Assembly (NCBI RefSeq): GCF_025499605.1
Contig: NZ_JAFMVC010000007.1
Coordinates: 146,218-210,217, forward strand
DNA length: 64,000 nt
Source of the DNA: Carboxylicivirga litoralis
Lineage (GTDB): Bacteria; Bacteroidota; Bacteroidia; Bacteroidales; Marinilabiliaceae
Reading direction: 5' to 3'
Below are positions 27,016 to 37,173 of the stretch, one piece after another (position 1 is the first letter of the stretch; each line of letters starts with the position of its first letter). Position numbers and translations under genes: made by a program. Under the pieces are notes generated by a model, which worked only from the letters and a program-made list of their open reading frames with translations, had not been told where the DNA came from and ran no database searches.

Positions 27016-28641
27016 TTAGTACCCAGGGTTTTGAGTGATAACACCACCAGTATTATCAACCTCACTCTGTGGTATTGGGAAGAATAAATTCTTAGGCATT
27101 TGCAAGTTCGTGGCCTTGAATACAGGCTCACCTGAATCTGAAACAGTAATACTTCCATCTGCTTCTTTTGTTAATGCCGCTTTCACTTTATAACCATCTG
27201 TTTTTACCTCTTTCTCCAAACGACCAGTACGCACTAAGTCATGGAAACGATGACCTTCACCACACAGCTCCACACGGCGCTCATGATAAATGGCATCCAA
27301 TAGGTCAGTACCCGATACAGTAACATCTGGCAATACAGTAGCATCACCTTGACGAGCTCTATCGCGCACATAGTTCACATAAGTACGAGCCGTACCTTCA
27401 TCACCCGTATGATAACAAGCCTCGGCGTACACCAAATAAATATCCGATAAGCGAATAATACGCTCATTGATTGGCGAATTTCGGAAGTTACCTAAACTAA
27501 AGTAACGCTCGCGTGACAAATAATGCTTGTAATTACTAAAACCTGTTAAATCCTCATTCACAACAGGAATTACAGTTTCTCCTTCACTATTTTCATATGA
27601 CCATTCTTCACCAAAAGTTAGTGAATTCATTAATGACTGCTCACGACGTGGATCATCATCTTCAAACTCAAGATACAAGTCATAAGTCGCCTGGTAACGT
27701 CCATAAGGGTCAGCTGCTCCCAACCAAGGCATGTTTAGGAAAGTAGTGAAGTTACCATTATTCGTAAATGCACCATCATCCAACGGAGAATCATAAAACT
27801 GAACTTCGAAAATCGAACCTATCCCATTCTCTCCTGCTTCGGTGAAAATATCATTGTAATCACCACGATACAAATCATATCCTAGCTTAAATACTTCCTC
27901 CGCATACTTTTTAGCATCTGCCCACTTAGAATCATCATAGAACGATTGACTTGAATAACCAGAACTAGCCTGCGTCATACACACTTTAGTTAATAAGCCA
28001 TATGCAGCACCTTTAGTGGCCCTACCCAACTCTTCAATGTCGGCCATTTCAGCTTTTGTAGGCAAATCGGCGGCAGCTTCCAATAAATCTTTTTCAATCT
28101 GCTCAAAAACCAAATCAGCACTGGCGCGCGTCTGTGTTAAATCATCCTTCAATAATGGCACCGTAATTAAAGGTATATCACCAAACATCTTTACCAAATC
28201 GTAGTAGTAATAAGCACGCATATACTTCGCTTCAGCAACCACTCGCTTTTGTAAATCCTTATCCGCTACACCTGGAATATCAACACCTTCCACATTCTGA
28301 ATCAACTTATTGGCAATCAATATCCCGCGATAATTGTAGCGATAATTATACAAGAACAAGAAGTGACCAGAGTTAAACGTGAATTCTCTTAGTTGTAAAT
28401 CTTCACGGTCAACAGCGTCATCCGTACTTGAGTTATTCATCGATGTACGCCCCCAGTTATAATGGTATTCCCACAAAGGAGCATAACAAGCATTGGCTGC
28501 TTTAATCAACTCGGCATCATTAGAGTAGAAACTACCTTCTGTTTGCTCTCCAATCTTATCGGTATCCAGATAATCTTCGCTACACGCTCCTACTGCGAAG
28601 ACAATCAAACTAGCTAATAATATATTTTTAAATCTTTTCAT
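27016..28641 (-). CDS. SusD/RagB-family outer-membrane lipoprotein
   Basis: 541 aa. Signal peptide with lipobox AVGACSEDYLDT (Cys near 20). SusD-type TPR fold: SFYSNDAELIKAANACY, AKYMRAYYYYDLVKMFGDIP and the C-terminal HERRVELCGEGHRFHDLVRT, the usual signature. Forms the lid of the SusC pore at 28654-31740 and binds the ligand at the surface. The gene context (cell-wall enzymes) suggests muropeptides rather than a plant or algal glycan. Confidence 0.95.
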   Translation of the reverse strand: MKRFKNILLASLIVFAVGACSEDYLDTDKIGEQTEGSFYSNDAELIKAANACYAPLWEYHYNWGRTSMNNSSTDDAVDREDLQLREFTFNSGHFLFLYNYRYNYRGILIANKLIQNVEGVDIPGVADKDLQKRVVAEAKYMRAYYYYDLVKMFGDIPLITVPLLKDDLTQTRASADLVFEQIEKDLLEAAADLPTKAEMADIEELGRATKGAAYGLLTKVCMTQASSGYSSQSFYDDSKWADAKKYAEEVFKLGYDLYRGDYNDIFTEAGENGIGSIFEVQFYDSPLDDGAFTNNGNFTTFLNMPWLGAADPYGRYQATYDLYLEFEDDDPRREQSLMNSLTFGEEWSYENSEGETVIPVVNEDLTGFSNYKHYLSRERYFSLGNFRNSPINERIIRLSDIYLVYAEACYHTGDEGTARTYVNYVRDRARQGDATVLPDVTVSGTDLLDAIYHERRVELCGEGHRFHDLVRTGRLEKEVKTDGYKVKAALTKEADGSITVSDSGEPVFKATNLQMPKNLFFPIPQSEVDNTGGVITQNPGY

Positions 28642-28653
28642 TGTTATCTTCTA

Positions 28654-31600
28654 TTAGAAAGTTACACTTGCTCCAAATGAATAAGTTCTTGATTGAGGGT
28701 ATGTACCGTAGTCAATTCCTTGTGTTAAGGAAGCTTGAGTTGAACTAGAGGCTCCAATCTCAGGATCTAAACCTGAATAATCAGTGAATGTTAATAAGTT
28801 CTGACCTGAGAAATACAATCTCACTGATGATAACCAAGGTGCTAAATCTCTAAATGTGTAACCTATCTGTAGGTTTTTCAATCTTAAATATGATCCATCT
28901 TCAACATAAAAATTCGATGCTTTCAAATTGTATTCTGTAGTAGCTGCGTTTAATCCAAACATTGAACTGGAACCATTCTGTGCTGTCCAGTGGTTTTTAT
29001 AATCGTTAGTCAGTGCAAAACGCTTATAGTCGGCATAATTATAATACTTAAAACCATTGAAAATATCATTACCCTGAACACCCTGGAAGAATATTGACAT
29101 ATCCCAGTTTTTGTACTCTAAGTCAATGTTAAGACCATAAAATAAGTCAGGAATTGGGTTACCAATCATAGTACGGTCATTAGAATCGATAACGCCATCT
29201 GGCTCTTCCAATACACCATCATTGTCTTTATCGGTCCACTGATCCTTAAAACGGAAATCACCAGCTCCAATAGGGTCACCCGACTGTGGGCTGCTGGCCA
29301 CTTCAGCATCAGACTGGAAAACACCTTCTACTTCATAACCATAGAATGAACCAATTGGCAAGCCTTCCATGGTACGAGTTACAGAACCAACTAAACTTAC
29401 ACTACCTGCGATAATTGGCTGACCTCCACCTAAACTAGTCACTTCATTATCAACATGAGAAGCGTTTAAATTCACAGCAAACTTCAAATCACTCCCGATT
29501 TTACCACGATAACCTAAGTCGATTTCAAATCCTTTGTTTTTAACACTACCGGCATTTACATAAGGACTGCCATCATACCCTGCATACTCAGCAATAGGTA
29601 CCTGCACCAACATATCTTTGGTTTCTTTTACAAAGTAATCAGCAGATAAGCTAATTTTATCGCTTAAGAAAGCCATATCGACACCGAAGTTAGTTGACTC
29701 AACTGTCTCCCATTGCACTTCCGTATTGGCCATCTTAACCGGCGCTGCTCCTGGCTGCTCTTTATCACTGAATACATAACTGTATTCCACACGACTATCT
29801 TTTGTTTGAACCGTTGAAGTAAAAGAATAAGGATTGATTTTAGCATTACCTACGCGACCCCATCCAGCTCTTACTTTAATACGATTAACAATATCTTCCG
29901 ATAGCCAATCCATAAATGGTTCATTTCTTAACTTCCAACCTAATGACATTGATGGGAAACTACCCAAACGCTTATCGGGACCGAAAACAGAAGAACCATC
30001 GCGACGGAACGAAGCTGTTAAGAAATATTTACCAGCATAATCATAGTTCAAACGTGCTAAGTACGAATACATACGAATATCCGTTCCCGAATTCCAGGCA
30101 TTTGTACTCTCAATATCAGCAGAAGCGGAAATATACTGAAGCTCTTCAATATCATTTGGCACATTATTACGTGATGCCCCTAAATACTCATACTTAGTTT
30201 GTTCAGCCGTAAAACCACCTAACAAAGACAAGTTGTGCTTATCTTTTGTAAGAATATAGTTGATCGTATTTTCTGTTAATATACCATCAGTATCATCTAC
30301 TGTTTTTGAGATATTATTAACCGCTCTTAACTCATTACCATAGTCATAAGCCGGATAGTAGGTTTTACTTTTATTGCGATATAGGTTTAAGCTCAACGCA
30401 CTTTTAATGAATAAATTCTTAACCGGCTCAAACTGAATATAAGCACGTGCCAAAACACTTAAGTCCTTATCATTATATACATCTCTATTCAACTGAGCCA
30501 CCGGGTTAGCCAAGTCAGAGTAAGGCGTTGAAGCATATTCTCCATTATCCTGAAAAACAGGAGTTAAGGGATCTAAACGTTGAGCGAGCGTTAAAATACC
30601 ATTAATTGCATTTCCTGTAACGGCATCTGTTTCTTCATGAGCTATAGCCACATTAAAACCAGCTTCCCACTTATCTCCCATAAAATAATTGTTATTAATA
30701 CGGGCATTAAAACGCTCATACATCGAATTAAGAACAATACCTTCATTTTTGAAATATCCTACACTTATTAAGGAATTTGATTTCGCATCTCCGCGAGAAA
30801 TAGTAGCATTGGCTTTATAAACTTTACCAACTCGCGTTACCTCATCAAACCAATCAGTGGTCTGGTTAGCATCATCAGAAGGCGACTGTAGATTCAATGG
30901 TTTATAAGCGCTTGAACCTGTAAAGGCAGCAGCATTATTCTGCGACTCGTTATAAATAGCCAACCAATCAGATGAATTCATTAAGTCAGGCTCATTCCAA
31001 ACCTGCTGAACACCACTCATTACTTCCAGCTGCACTTTTACATCATCAGAGTTACCTGTTTTGGTGGTTATTAAAATAACACCGTTAGCTCCACGCGAAC
31101 CATAGATTGCTGTAGCAGAAGCATCTTTTAGCACCTCCATATTAGCCACATCCGATGGATTTAGAAAACCTATATCATTTAACAAAATTCCATCAACAAC
31201 ATATAATGGTGATGAGTTATTAACCGTACCGGTACCGCGAACGCGCACAGATATACCCGAACCAGGAGCACCAGATGTTTCTGTAACCATCACACCAGAA
31301 GCACGTCCCTGCAACATAGTAGCTGCACTCGCCACTGGCTGACTTTCCAGCACTTCTGCATCTACTGAAGCTACAGCTCCTGTAATATCGCTTTTTTTCT
31401 GAACACCATAACCAACTGCCACCACTTCATCCAAACCAATAAATTCAGATTCCATTGTCACATCAATCGTTGTTTGACCTGCTACGACCACTTCGGTAGT
31501 TTTCATTCCAATAAAACGAAATACTAACACTTCATCATCCGCTGCTTCCAACGAATATTTACCATCAATATCGGTTATTGTACCTTGCGATGGATTACTT

Positions 31601-31740
31601 TTCAAAACAACATTAACACCGGGCAAAGGCATTTTTTGATCATCCTTTACTACACCGCTAATGGTTTTCACTTGTGCATGCGCATAAACAATGCAACACA
31701 ACAAAAACAAGCTCACTAAAACTTTTTTCATTGATTTCAT
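28654..31740 (-). CDS. SusC/RagA-family TonB-linked outer-membrane transporter
   Basis: 1028 aa. Signal peptide (to about residue 22), CarboxypepD_reg-like beta-sandwich (TISGVVKDDQKMPLPGVNVV), Ton-box-like stretch and plug domain with SGISVRVRGTGTVNN and AIYGSRGANGVILITTKTG, then a 22-strand barrel ending in Phe (SFGASVTF). No STN domain, so not a direct partner of a FecR-type anti-sigma factor. Twelve bases upstream of the SusD gene. The only SusC/D pair in the window. Confidence 0.96.
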   Translation of the reverse strand: MKSMKKVLVSLFLLCCIVYAHAQVKTISGVVKDDQKMPLPGVNVVLKSNPSQGTITDIDGKYSLEAADDEVLVFRFIGMKTTEVVVAGQTTIDVTMESEFIGLDEVVAVGYGVQKKSDITGAVASVDAEVLESQPVASAATMLQGRASGVMVTETSGAPGSGISVRVRGTGTVNNSSPLYVVDGILLNDIGFLNPSDVANMEVLKDASATAIYGSRGANGVILITTKTGNSDDVKVQLEVMSGVQQVWNEPDLMNSSDWLAIYNESQNNAAAFTGSSAYKPLNLQSPSDDANQTTDWFDEVTRVGKVYKANATISRGDAKSNSLISVGYFKNEGIVLNSMYERFNARINNNYFMGDKWEAGFNVAIAHEETDAVTGNAINGILTLAQRLDPLTPVFQDNGEYASTPYSDLANPVAQLNRDVYNDKDLSVLARAYIQFEPVKNLFIKSALSLNLYRNKSKTYYPAYDYGNELRAVNNISKTVDDTDGILTENTINYILTKDKHNLSLLGGFTAEQTKYEYLGASRNNVPNDIEELQYISASADIESTNAWNSGTDIRMYSYLARLNYDYAGKYFLTASFRRDGSSVFGPDKRLGSFPSMSLGWKLRNEPFMDWLSEDIVNRIKVRAGWGRVGNAKINPYSFTSTVQTKDSRVEYSYVFSDKEQPGAAPVKMANTEVQWETVESTNFGVDMAFLSDKISLSADYFVKETKDMLVQVPIAEYAGYDGSPYVNAGSVKNKGFEIDLGYRGKIGSDLKFAVNLNASHVDNEVTSLGGGQPIIAGSVSLVGSVTRTMEGLPIGSFYGYEVEGVFQSDAEVASSPQSGDPIGAGDFRFKDQWTDKDNDGVLEEPDGVIDSNDRTMIGNPIPDLFYGLNIDLEYKNWDMSIFFQGVQGNDIFNGFKYYNYADYKRFALTNDYKNHWTAQNGSSSMFGLNAATTEYNLKASNFYVEDGSYLRLKNLQIGYTFRDLAPWLSSVRLYFSGQNLLTFTDYSGLDPEIGASSSTQASLTQGIDYGTYPQSRTYSFGASVTF

Positions 31741-31889
31741 TTTTTAGATTTTAATAGATTTTAGACTTATTCAACAAGTAAATCCCAACGACAAATTGTC
31801 AATTGATATAAAAACCGAGCATTCTTTTTCATAGACACTTACTTTTAATTGATTAATTGGATATTATTTTAACTTTCACATTTATTCTG

Positions 31890-34712
31890 TTAACTACTAA
31901 CTTTCGTTGCTTTATCAACCAGGTAAAGAATCGATTGATAGTTCAATCCACTGTGCAATGACAGGCCTATTTCACAGGTTCGGCTGGTACTGTATCCGGC
32001 CACTGCCCTTTCAGGTACTTCCTCTTTCAGATATTTTAAAGCACTCTTATTCAGCTCGGGCAGGTTAAAGCCCTTATCGCCAGCCCAACCACAACAGCCA
32101 GTTTTCTCTGGTTTGATAACTTCTGTAGCACATAATTGAGCCAATTCTACCAGTTTGTTATCCAGGCCCATTTTTGTTGAACTGCATGTTGCATGCACCA
32201 TCACCGTCTCCTCCTGAATATTAAACTGTAAATGCTCTTTTAAATAGCGAAGCGTAAATTCTATTGGTTCAAGCAGCTCCAACTCCTTTGCCATTAACTC
32301 CTTCATGCGCAGCAAGCAAGGGCTCATATCACATAAAATAGGAAAACGTCCATTTTCTGTTGCTTGCATCAATGCTGCTTCCAGCTCTTTTAGTTTGTCC
32401 ATTCCCTGACCTTTAAAGCCCTTACTGTCGAATGCCATTCCACAGCAAAGGCTGGTCAGGTTCTCAGGATAAAGTATTTCATAACCGGCCTTATTAACCA
32501 GTTTTTTAGTGACTGCTGTTAAAGCTTCTTTTGAATTTGTATCGACATCATTACCCATCATGCGGTTAATGCAAGCCGGGAAATACACCACTTTTCTATC
32601 AGAACTGATAGTAGATGCGGTATCAACTTTTTTCGCAGCTAATGGCATGTGCTTATTCCAGAATGGCATACTTCTACCGGAAGCTTTATGCACAAAAGCT
32701 CCACCTTTTTCCATCAACTTCTCAGGTAATACCTTTTGAAAACCTCCAACAACGCTTAAAGCGCCTCGTGCAATGCTATTAAATGCCGCATAATTGTTGG
32801 CTATAAAACCAGCTGTAGCTGTGGCTATTTTTCCTTTTTTCTCAAATCGCAGCTCTTTAATTAGCTTACCGATATTAATACCAACCGGGCAATTTAATGC
32901 ACAAAGGCCATCTGTTGCACAACTTTCGTCACCTTTATAGGCAAACGCTTTTGCCAGCTTTCGGTATTCTTTTTTCGAATCAACTTCCCCGGCCTCCAAT
33001 GCCCGATAAACAGCAATGCGCTGTCGTGGTGTCAGCGTTAAATCGCGCGACGGGCAGCTGCTTTCGCAAAAGCCACATTCGATACAGTTGTCGATAATCG
33101 GATGCGCTTCAGGAAGTGGCTTGATATTTTTGATATACACCTCTGCATCATCATTGAGCAATACGCCTGGATTTAAAATATTCGTCGGGTCAATAGCTTT
33201 CTTTAATTGCTTCATTAAATCATAGACCTCGCTCCCCCATTCGTACTCAACAAATGGTGCCATATTACGCCCCGTACCATGCTCAGCTTTTAAACTACCA
33301 TTGAATCGGTCAACCACCAACTCGGACAAACTATGCATAAATACCTTGTAGTTATCCATTTGCCACGATTGCTTAAATTCAGGCATTACAAGGAAATGAA
33401 TATTACCATCCAAAAGGTGCCCCCATGTTACAGAGCCCTTATAATGATGCTTATCAAGTAAAATCTGCAGTTCAGGTAAGGCTTCATCCAAAACTTCACC
33501 CGGAAATGCCACATCTTCAATGATACAAGTAGTTCCTGCTGATCGTGTGGCGGCTGCTGAGGTAAACAATCCTTTTCGTACTTTCCAGTAGGTATTATAA
33601 TCTTTCTCATTATCGGTAAAGGCAATGGGGAATATAGTTTCAATTGCACTTAATTGCTCAACTATTTCCTGTTGCTGGGCCAACAAATCTTTTTCGTTGT
33701 GCGCTGCTGTTTCAACAAGCAATGCAGCCGTTCCATCGGGTAATTCCTTTAAAAAAGCCGGTAACCCTTCCACATCCTCAACTGCTTTCAAAGCATTTCT
33801 ATCCATTAACTCAGCAGCACTCACTTTACACGAACGCAATGGCATGATGCATTTAGCTGCATCTTTAATAGAAGGGAGGAATATCAATGCACAAGTCCTA
33901 CAGGCAGGATCTTCAATGGTCTTCATCGTTACTTCAGATATGAAACCCAAAGTCCCTTCCGACCCCACCATCAAATGCATCAAAATATCAATAGGGTCTT
34001 CAAAATCCAAAAAGGAATTCATCCCGTACCCTGTCGTATTTTTTAACTGATATTTCGATTTTATTTTATCAGATACACTTTTTGTATTAAGTATTTGCTC
34101 GCGAATAGCAAGCAGTTCATTCAATAAGTCTTTGTGACTTTGAGCAAATGCAGCACGACTATTTTTGTCGTTGGTCACCAGCAAAGTTCCATCGGCCATA
34201 ACAATGCGCATGGCTTCAATGGTGTTGTAACTATTGGTAACGATGCCATAGCTGGCGCCACTGGCATTATTGGCGACAATACCACCAATTTTAGCTGCAT
34301 TAATAGACGCCGGACTTGGCCCAATTTTATAGCCTAATTTGGCCAACTGCTGATTGGCAAATCCTCCACGAACACCCGGCTGTAGTTTTATTTTTTGGCC
34401 TGCATCAAGTATTTCATATTGACTGAATCCAGGACCAATTTCAATTAAAACGGAATCAGAAATAGTTTGTCCCGACAGGCTAGTACCCCCGGCTTTAAAA
34501 GTAATGGCAACCGTAAATTGATGTGCCAGACTGACCACCTTTTGTAATTCCTGCTCATTATTCACCTGAACCACCAATTGAGGTATCAATCGATAAAAAC
34601 CCGCATCAGTTCCCTTTGCAAAACGATCGATGTATTCGGCATACACCTGTTGCATAGGCAATATTGCTTTTACCTTTTTTTTAAATTCAGATATGTTACT
34701 ATTTAAAGCCAT
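31890..34712 (-). CDS. FAD- and Fe-S-containing oxidase, D-lactate dehydrogenase-like
   Basis: 940 aa. FAD_binding_4 domain with ITFKAGGTSLSGQTISD, then SPASINAAKIGGIVANNASG, and an FAD-oxidase C-terminal domain (GSVTWGHLLDGNIHFLVMPE). After about residue 540 there are ferredoxin motifs (NCIECGFCESSCPSRDLTLT, then ATDGLCALNCPVGINIG) and CCG-type domains (TSLCCGMAF, VHATCSSTKMG, GCCGWAGDKGF). This is the large GlcD/Dld layout. It would oxidise a D-2-hydroxyacid. D-lactate is the by-product of MurQ, encoded at 52490-53317 under what looks like the same operator, so D-lactate is the favoured substrate (inference). Confidence 0.85.
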   Translation of the reverse strand: MALNSNISEFKKKVKAILPMQQVYAEYIDRFAKGTDAGFYRLIPQLVVQVNNEQELQKVVSLAHQFTVAITFKAGGTSLSGQTISDSVLIEIGPGFSQYEILDAGQKIKLQPGVRGGFANQQLAKLGYKIGPSPASINAAKIGGIVANNASGASYGIVTNSYNTIEAMRIVMADGTLLVTNDKNSRAAFAQSHKDLLNELLAIREQILNTKSVSDKIKSKYQLKNTTGYGMNSFLDFEDPIDILMHLMVGSEGTLGFISEVTMKTIEDPACRTCALIFLPSIKDAAKCIMPLRSCKVSAAELMDRNALKAVEDVEGLPAFLKELPDGTAALLVETAAHNEKDLLAQQQEIVEQLSAIETIFPIAFTDNEKDYNTYWKVRKGLFTSAAATRSAGTTCIIEDVAFPGEVLDEALPELQILLDKHHYKGSVTWGHLLDGNIHFLVMPEFKQSWQMDNYKVFMHSLSELVVDRFNGSLKAEHGTGRNMAPFVEYEWGSEVYDLMKQLKKAIDPTNILNPGVLLNDDAEVYIKNIKPLPEAHPIIDNCIECGFCESSCPSRDLTLTPRQRIAVYRALEAGEVDSKKEYRKLAKAFAYKGDESCATDGLCALNCPVGINIGKLIKELRFEKKGKIATATAGFIANNYAAFNSIARGALSVVGGFQKVLPEKLMEKGGAFVHKASGRSMPFWNKHMPLAAKKVDTASTISSDRKVVYFPACINRMMGNDVDTNSKEALTAVTKKLVNKAGYEILYPENLTSLCCGMAFDSKGFKGQGMDKLKELEAALMQATENGRFPILCDMSPCLLRMKELMAKELELLEPIEFTLRYLKEHLQFNIQEETVMVHATCSSTKMGLDNKLVELAQLCATEVIKPEKTGCCGWAGDKGFNLPELNKSALKYLKEEVPERAVAGYSTSRTCEIGLSLHSGLNYQSILYLVDKATKVSS

Positions 34713-34727
34713 TATGCACCTGCTCTT

Positions 34728-35876
34728 CTATAATTTTACTACTCCAATCCCCGGCAACTCATTTAGTGTCACCTTACCGTCAATCACCTTCACACCCACG
34801 TACACATCATTCGAAATCAATAGATTACCATCTAAATCAGCCCAATCAACCAAAGGAGATATTTGCGAGGCTGCAGAGATAGCACATGACGTAGCGGTCA
34901 TACAGCCAATCATCACCTTCATATCCATGGCACGAGCCAGGGTTATCATCTTTCGTCCGGCACGGAGGCCACCACATTTCATTAGCTTAATATTGATACC
35001 GGAATAAACACCTTTTAAAGGCAGTACATCATCAACTGTTTGTAATGCTTCATCGGCGATGGTTGGCAAAGGACTGTTTTCAGTTAACCAAGCCATATCA
35101 TCCATGGCCTCTTTAGCCTTCGACATTGGTTGCTCAACAAAAACAACACCTTGTTCTTTCAACCAATGGATTAGATCCAGGGCTTCGTGTTTATCTTTCC
35201 ATCCCTGGTTAACATCTACACATAAGGGTTTATCGGTAACCGAACGTATAGTTGTTATCATTTCCTTATCATTCCCCCTGCCCAGTTTCACTTTCAATAT
35301 ATTATAAGGCGATGCCTCTTTCACTTTCTCACGTACCACATCCGGCTCATCAATACCAATGGTAAAGCTCGTATTTGGTGTTTTTGAGGCATCCAGCCCC
35401 CACATTTTATGCAATGGCTGTCCTACCAATTTGCCCAATAAATCATGTAAGGCGATATCAACAGATGCCTTGGCAGCGTAATTACCAGGCATCACTCTGT
35501 CGACATAAACCAGAATATCTTCTAATAAAAACGGGCTGGCAAACTGCTCAAGATTCACCATTGATAAAAACTGAGCTGCTGTTTCGTGCGATTCACCCAG
35601 ATAAGGAGGCATAGATGCTTCACCGTATCCAACAACACCATCATACTCAATTTCCACCAACATAACCGGTGTTGTAGTTCTTGAATTTGAAGCAATCGTA
35701 AAAGTGTGCTTCAACTGTAAATCATATGGTTTAAAAGACAGTTTCATCTTTGCATTTGGATTTTGAACTTTTTGAGAATCGGCAGAACCACAAGCTTTTA
35801 ATGAACCTGCAACAAATGCGGATCCGGCAATCAGTCCTGACTTCTTTATAAAATCTCTTCTGTTATTCATCAACAT
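34728..35876 (-). CDS. Exported dipeptide epimerase (Tat signal, lipobox)
   Basis: 382 aa. N-terminus NNRRDFIKKSGLIAGSAFVA is a twin-arginine signal and runs into GSLKACGS, a possible lipobox. The mature part is an MLE-subgroup enolase: NILKVKLGRG, LCVDVNQGWKD, FVEQPMSK, TIADEALQ and INIKLMKCGG, the catalytic Lys and metal ligands of L-Ala-D/L-Glu-type epimerases. Known epimerases of this type are mostly cytoplasmic, so export is unusual. Nine bp after the NlpC/P60 gene, whose product can release L-Ala-D-Glu. Confidence 0.87.
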   Translation of the reverse strand: MLMNNRRDFIKKSGLIAGSAFVAGSLKACGSADSQKVQNPNAKMKLSFKPYDLQLKHTFTIASNSRTTTPVMLVEIEYDGVVGYGEASMPPYLGESHETAAQFLSMVNLEQFASPFLLEDILVYVDRVMPGNYAAKASVDIALHDLLGKLVGQPLHKMWGLDASKTPNTSFTIGIDEPDVVREKVKEASPYNILKVKLGRGNDKEMITTIRSVTDKPLCVDVNQGWKDKHEALDLIHWLKEQGVVFVEQPMSKAKEAMDDMAWLTENSPLPTIADEALQTVDDVLPLKGVYSGINIKLMKCGGLRAGRKMITLARAMDMKVMIGCMTATSCAISAASQISPLVDWADLDGNLLISNDVYVGVKVIDGKVTLNELPGIGVVKL

Positions 35877-35884
35877 TCCCCCTT

Positions 35885-37036
35885 TTATTGAATTGAATTA
35901 ATATACCAGCCATGCTGAGAAACAGGCATTAAACCTTCATTCTTCTCCTGTCCGATATAGCGCTGCGCTCCCAACCATGATGCGGTTCTGTATTCACTAT
36001 AATTCTCACGACTTTCATCAAGACTATTAATCTTTACTCGTCCTGAAGCATGGATATATTCAGTATCTCCAATATACATGGCCACATGTGTAACTTTGCC
36101 TTTTTCTTTATTGCCGAAAAACAACAAATCACCCACCTCTAACGCTTCAACTTTAAGCTCGACACTTTGCCCGTAGTTAATTTGCTGCGAAGCATCTCTG
36201 GCCAGGATATAACCATTCATGAAGTAGATATTCTTCATAAAACCAGAACAGTCAACGGCTTTTGAAGATGTTCCACCCCATAAATAAGGCAAGCCCATAA
36301 AAGTCATTGCTTGCTCAACCAATGCATCCTGAATCAATTCAACATTCGACAACCATCCTTCCAAGTCTTTTAGATTTTTAGTTTCCACCATACCTTTTCG
36401 GCCATCGGGAAGTGACAGATAAACTTTACCAGACGTTTTTTCCTTCTGAAGAATACAACCTTTCACTAAATCATTAATCCGATTACCCTCAGCATCCTTC
36501 AACCAGCAATCTTCAACCACTATGACACGCTTACTATTTTTCCAGTTTGAAAATGCTTTCTCATCCATCTTTACAATAGATGAATTATTAACCCAGGCAA
36601 TATATTGATCTGGAGACTGCACCAAACTCCAGCCTCCTTCTGACTTTAAGACTTGTAATGGCGTTCCCATAATCGCTTGAGAAACCAACTGCGCCGAATG
36701 CCGGGGCCCCTCTCTTAAATTAGCTACACTAATTAAAGTGATGGCCCACTTTTGCTTGCGTGCTGGCAATACTTTTACACTATCAACAATTGTTAGCTTA
36801 AGTTTTTGAAGTTTTGCAATTAAATCAGCTTTAGCTTCTTCAATTGTTGTTTCTCCTGAAAGAAAAATTTTATTGGAGGTGACTTGCGCATCAACATCAA
36901 ACAGGGCCACTCTTGAATCGGGAACCCAATGTGCTTTTACAGATTCAACTTCTGCCAATATGGCTTCGTTCGAATTATTGCATGCTGCAAGTATTAATAT
37001 TACAGCCACTTGGAAGACCAGTAGGATAGTTTTCAT
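35885..37036 (-). CDS. NlpC/P60 gamma-D-glutamyl peptidase with SH3 domains, lipoprotein
   Basis: 383 aa. Lipobox ILAAC (Cys 19). Bacterial SH3-like modules at about 97-155 (SVANLREGPRHSAQLVSQAI) and 175-225, then NlpC/P60: C263 in KAVDCSGFMKN, H317 in KVTHVAMYIGD, and H329 in EYIHASG. The layout is that of YkfC/dipeptidyl-peptidase VI, which cleaves between D-Glu and the diamino acid of free muropeptides. First gene of a long minus-strand run (to 22832). The operator-like motif at 37049-37068 overlaps its predicted start of transcription. Confidence 0.92.
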   Translation of the reverse strand: MKTILLVFQVAVILILAACNNSNEAILAEVESVKAHWVPDSRVALFDVDAQVTSNKIFLSGETTIEEAKADLIAKLQKLKLTIVDSVKVLPARKQKWAITLISVANLREGPRHSAQLVSQAIMGTPLQVLKSEGGWSLVQSPDQYIAWVNNSSIVKMDEKAFSNWKNSKRVIVVEDCWLKDAEGNRINDLVKGCILQKEKTSGKVYLSLPDGRKGMVETKNLKDLEGWLSNVELIQDALVEQAMTFMGLPYLWGGTSSKAVDCSGFMKNIYFMNGYILARDASQQINYGQSVELKVEALEVGDLLFFGNKEKGKVTHVAMYIGDTEYIHASGRVKINSLDESRENYSEYRTASWLGAQRYIGQEKNEGLMPVSQHGWYINSIQ

Positions 37037-37048
37037 TTCTTTGGTATG

Positions 37049-37068
37049 TTGTATTACATCTTACACAT
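37049..37068. promoter_or_regulatory. Operator motif copy 1 (proposed GntR-type site), NlpC gene
   Basis: TTGTATTACATCTTACACAT, 18 of 20 bases identical to the site at 38644. Lies 13 bp before the NlpC/P60 start codon, across the transcription start predicted from the -7 box TAATTTTG (37078-37071). This position fits repression. Confidence 0.65.
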
Positions 37069-37070
37069 GT

Positions 37071-37101
37071 CAAAATTATAAATAGTATTAACAAATACAA
37101 A
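37071..37101 (-). promoter_or_regulatory. Candidate promoter of the NlpC/P60 operon
   Basis: Minus strand: TTTG (37101-37098), 19-bp spacer, TAATTTTG (37078-37071), matching the Bacteroidota consensus. The predicted start near 37064 falls inside operator copy 1. Confidence 0.55.
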
Positions 37102-37123
37102 CATTTATTGTATTTTTTATAAC

Positions 37124-37143
37124 ATGTACGACATCTTATTGCT
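37124..37143. promoter_or_regulatory. Operator motif copy 2 (weaker)
   Basis: ATGTACGACATCTTATTGCT. It shares the GTA and ACATCTTA core with the other copies but has a degenerate right half. Lies 75 bp from copy 1 in the same spacer, so the pair could support looping or cooperative binding. Confidence 0.4.
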
Positions 37144-37173
37144 ATTATTCAACAATAGATAGCTCTACTATTA

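Noticed and set aside
31741..31889. Copy of the 20-bp operator motif before the SusC-type gene
   Set aside because: I looked for the ACATCTTAC core and did not find it; SusCD may depend on read-through from the NlpC promoter or on an unseen promoter.
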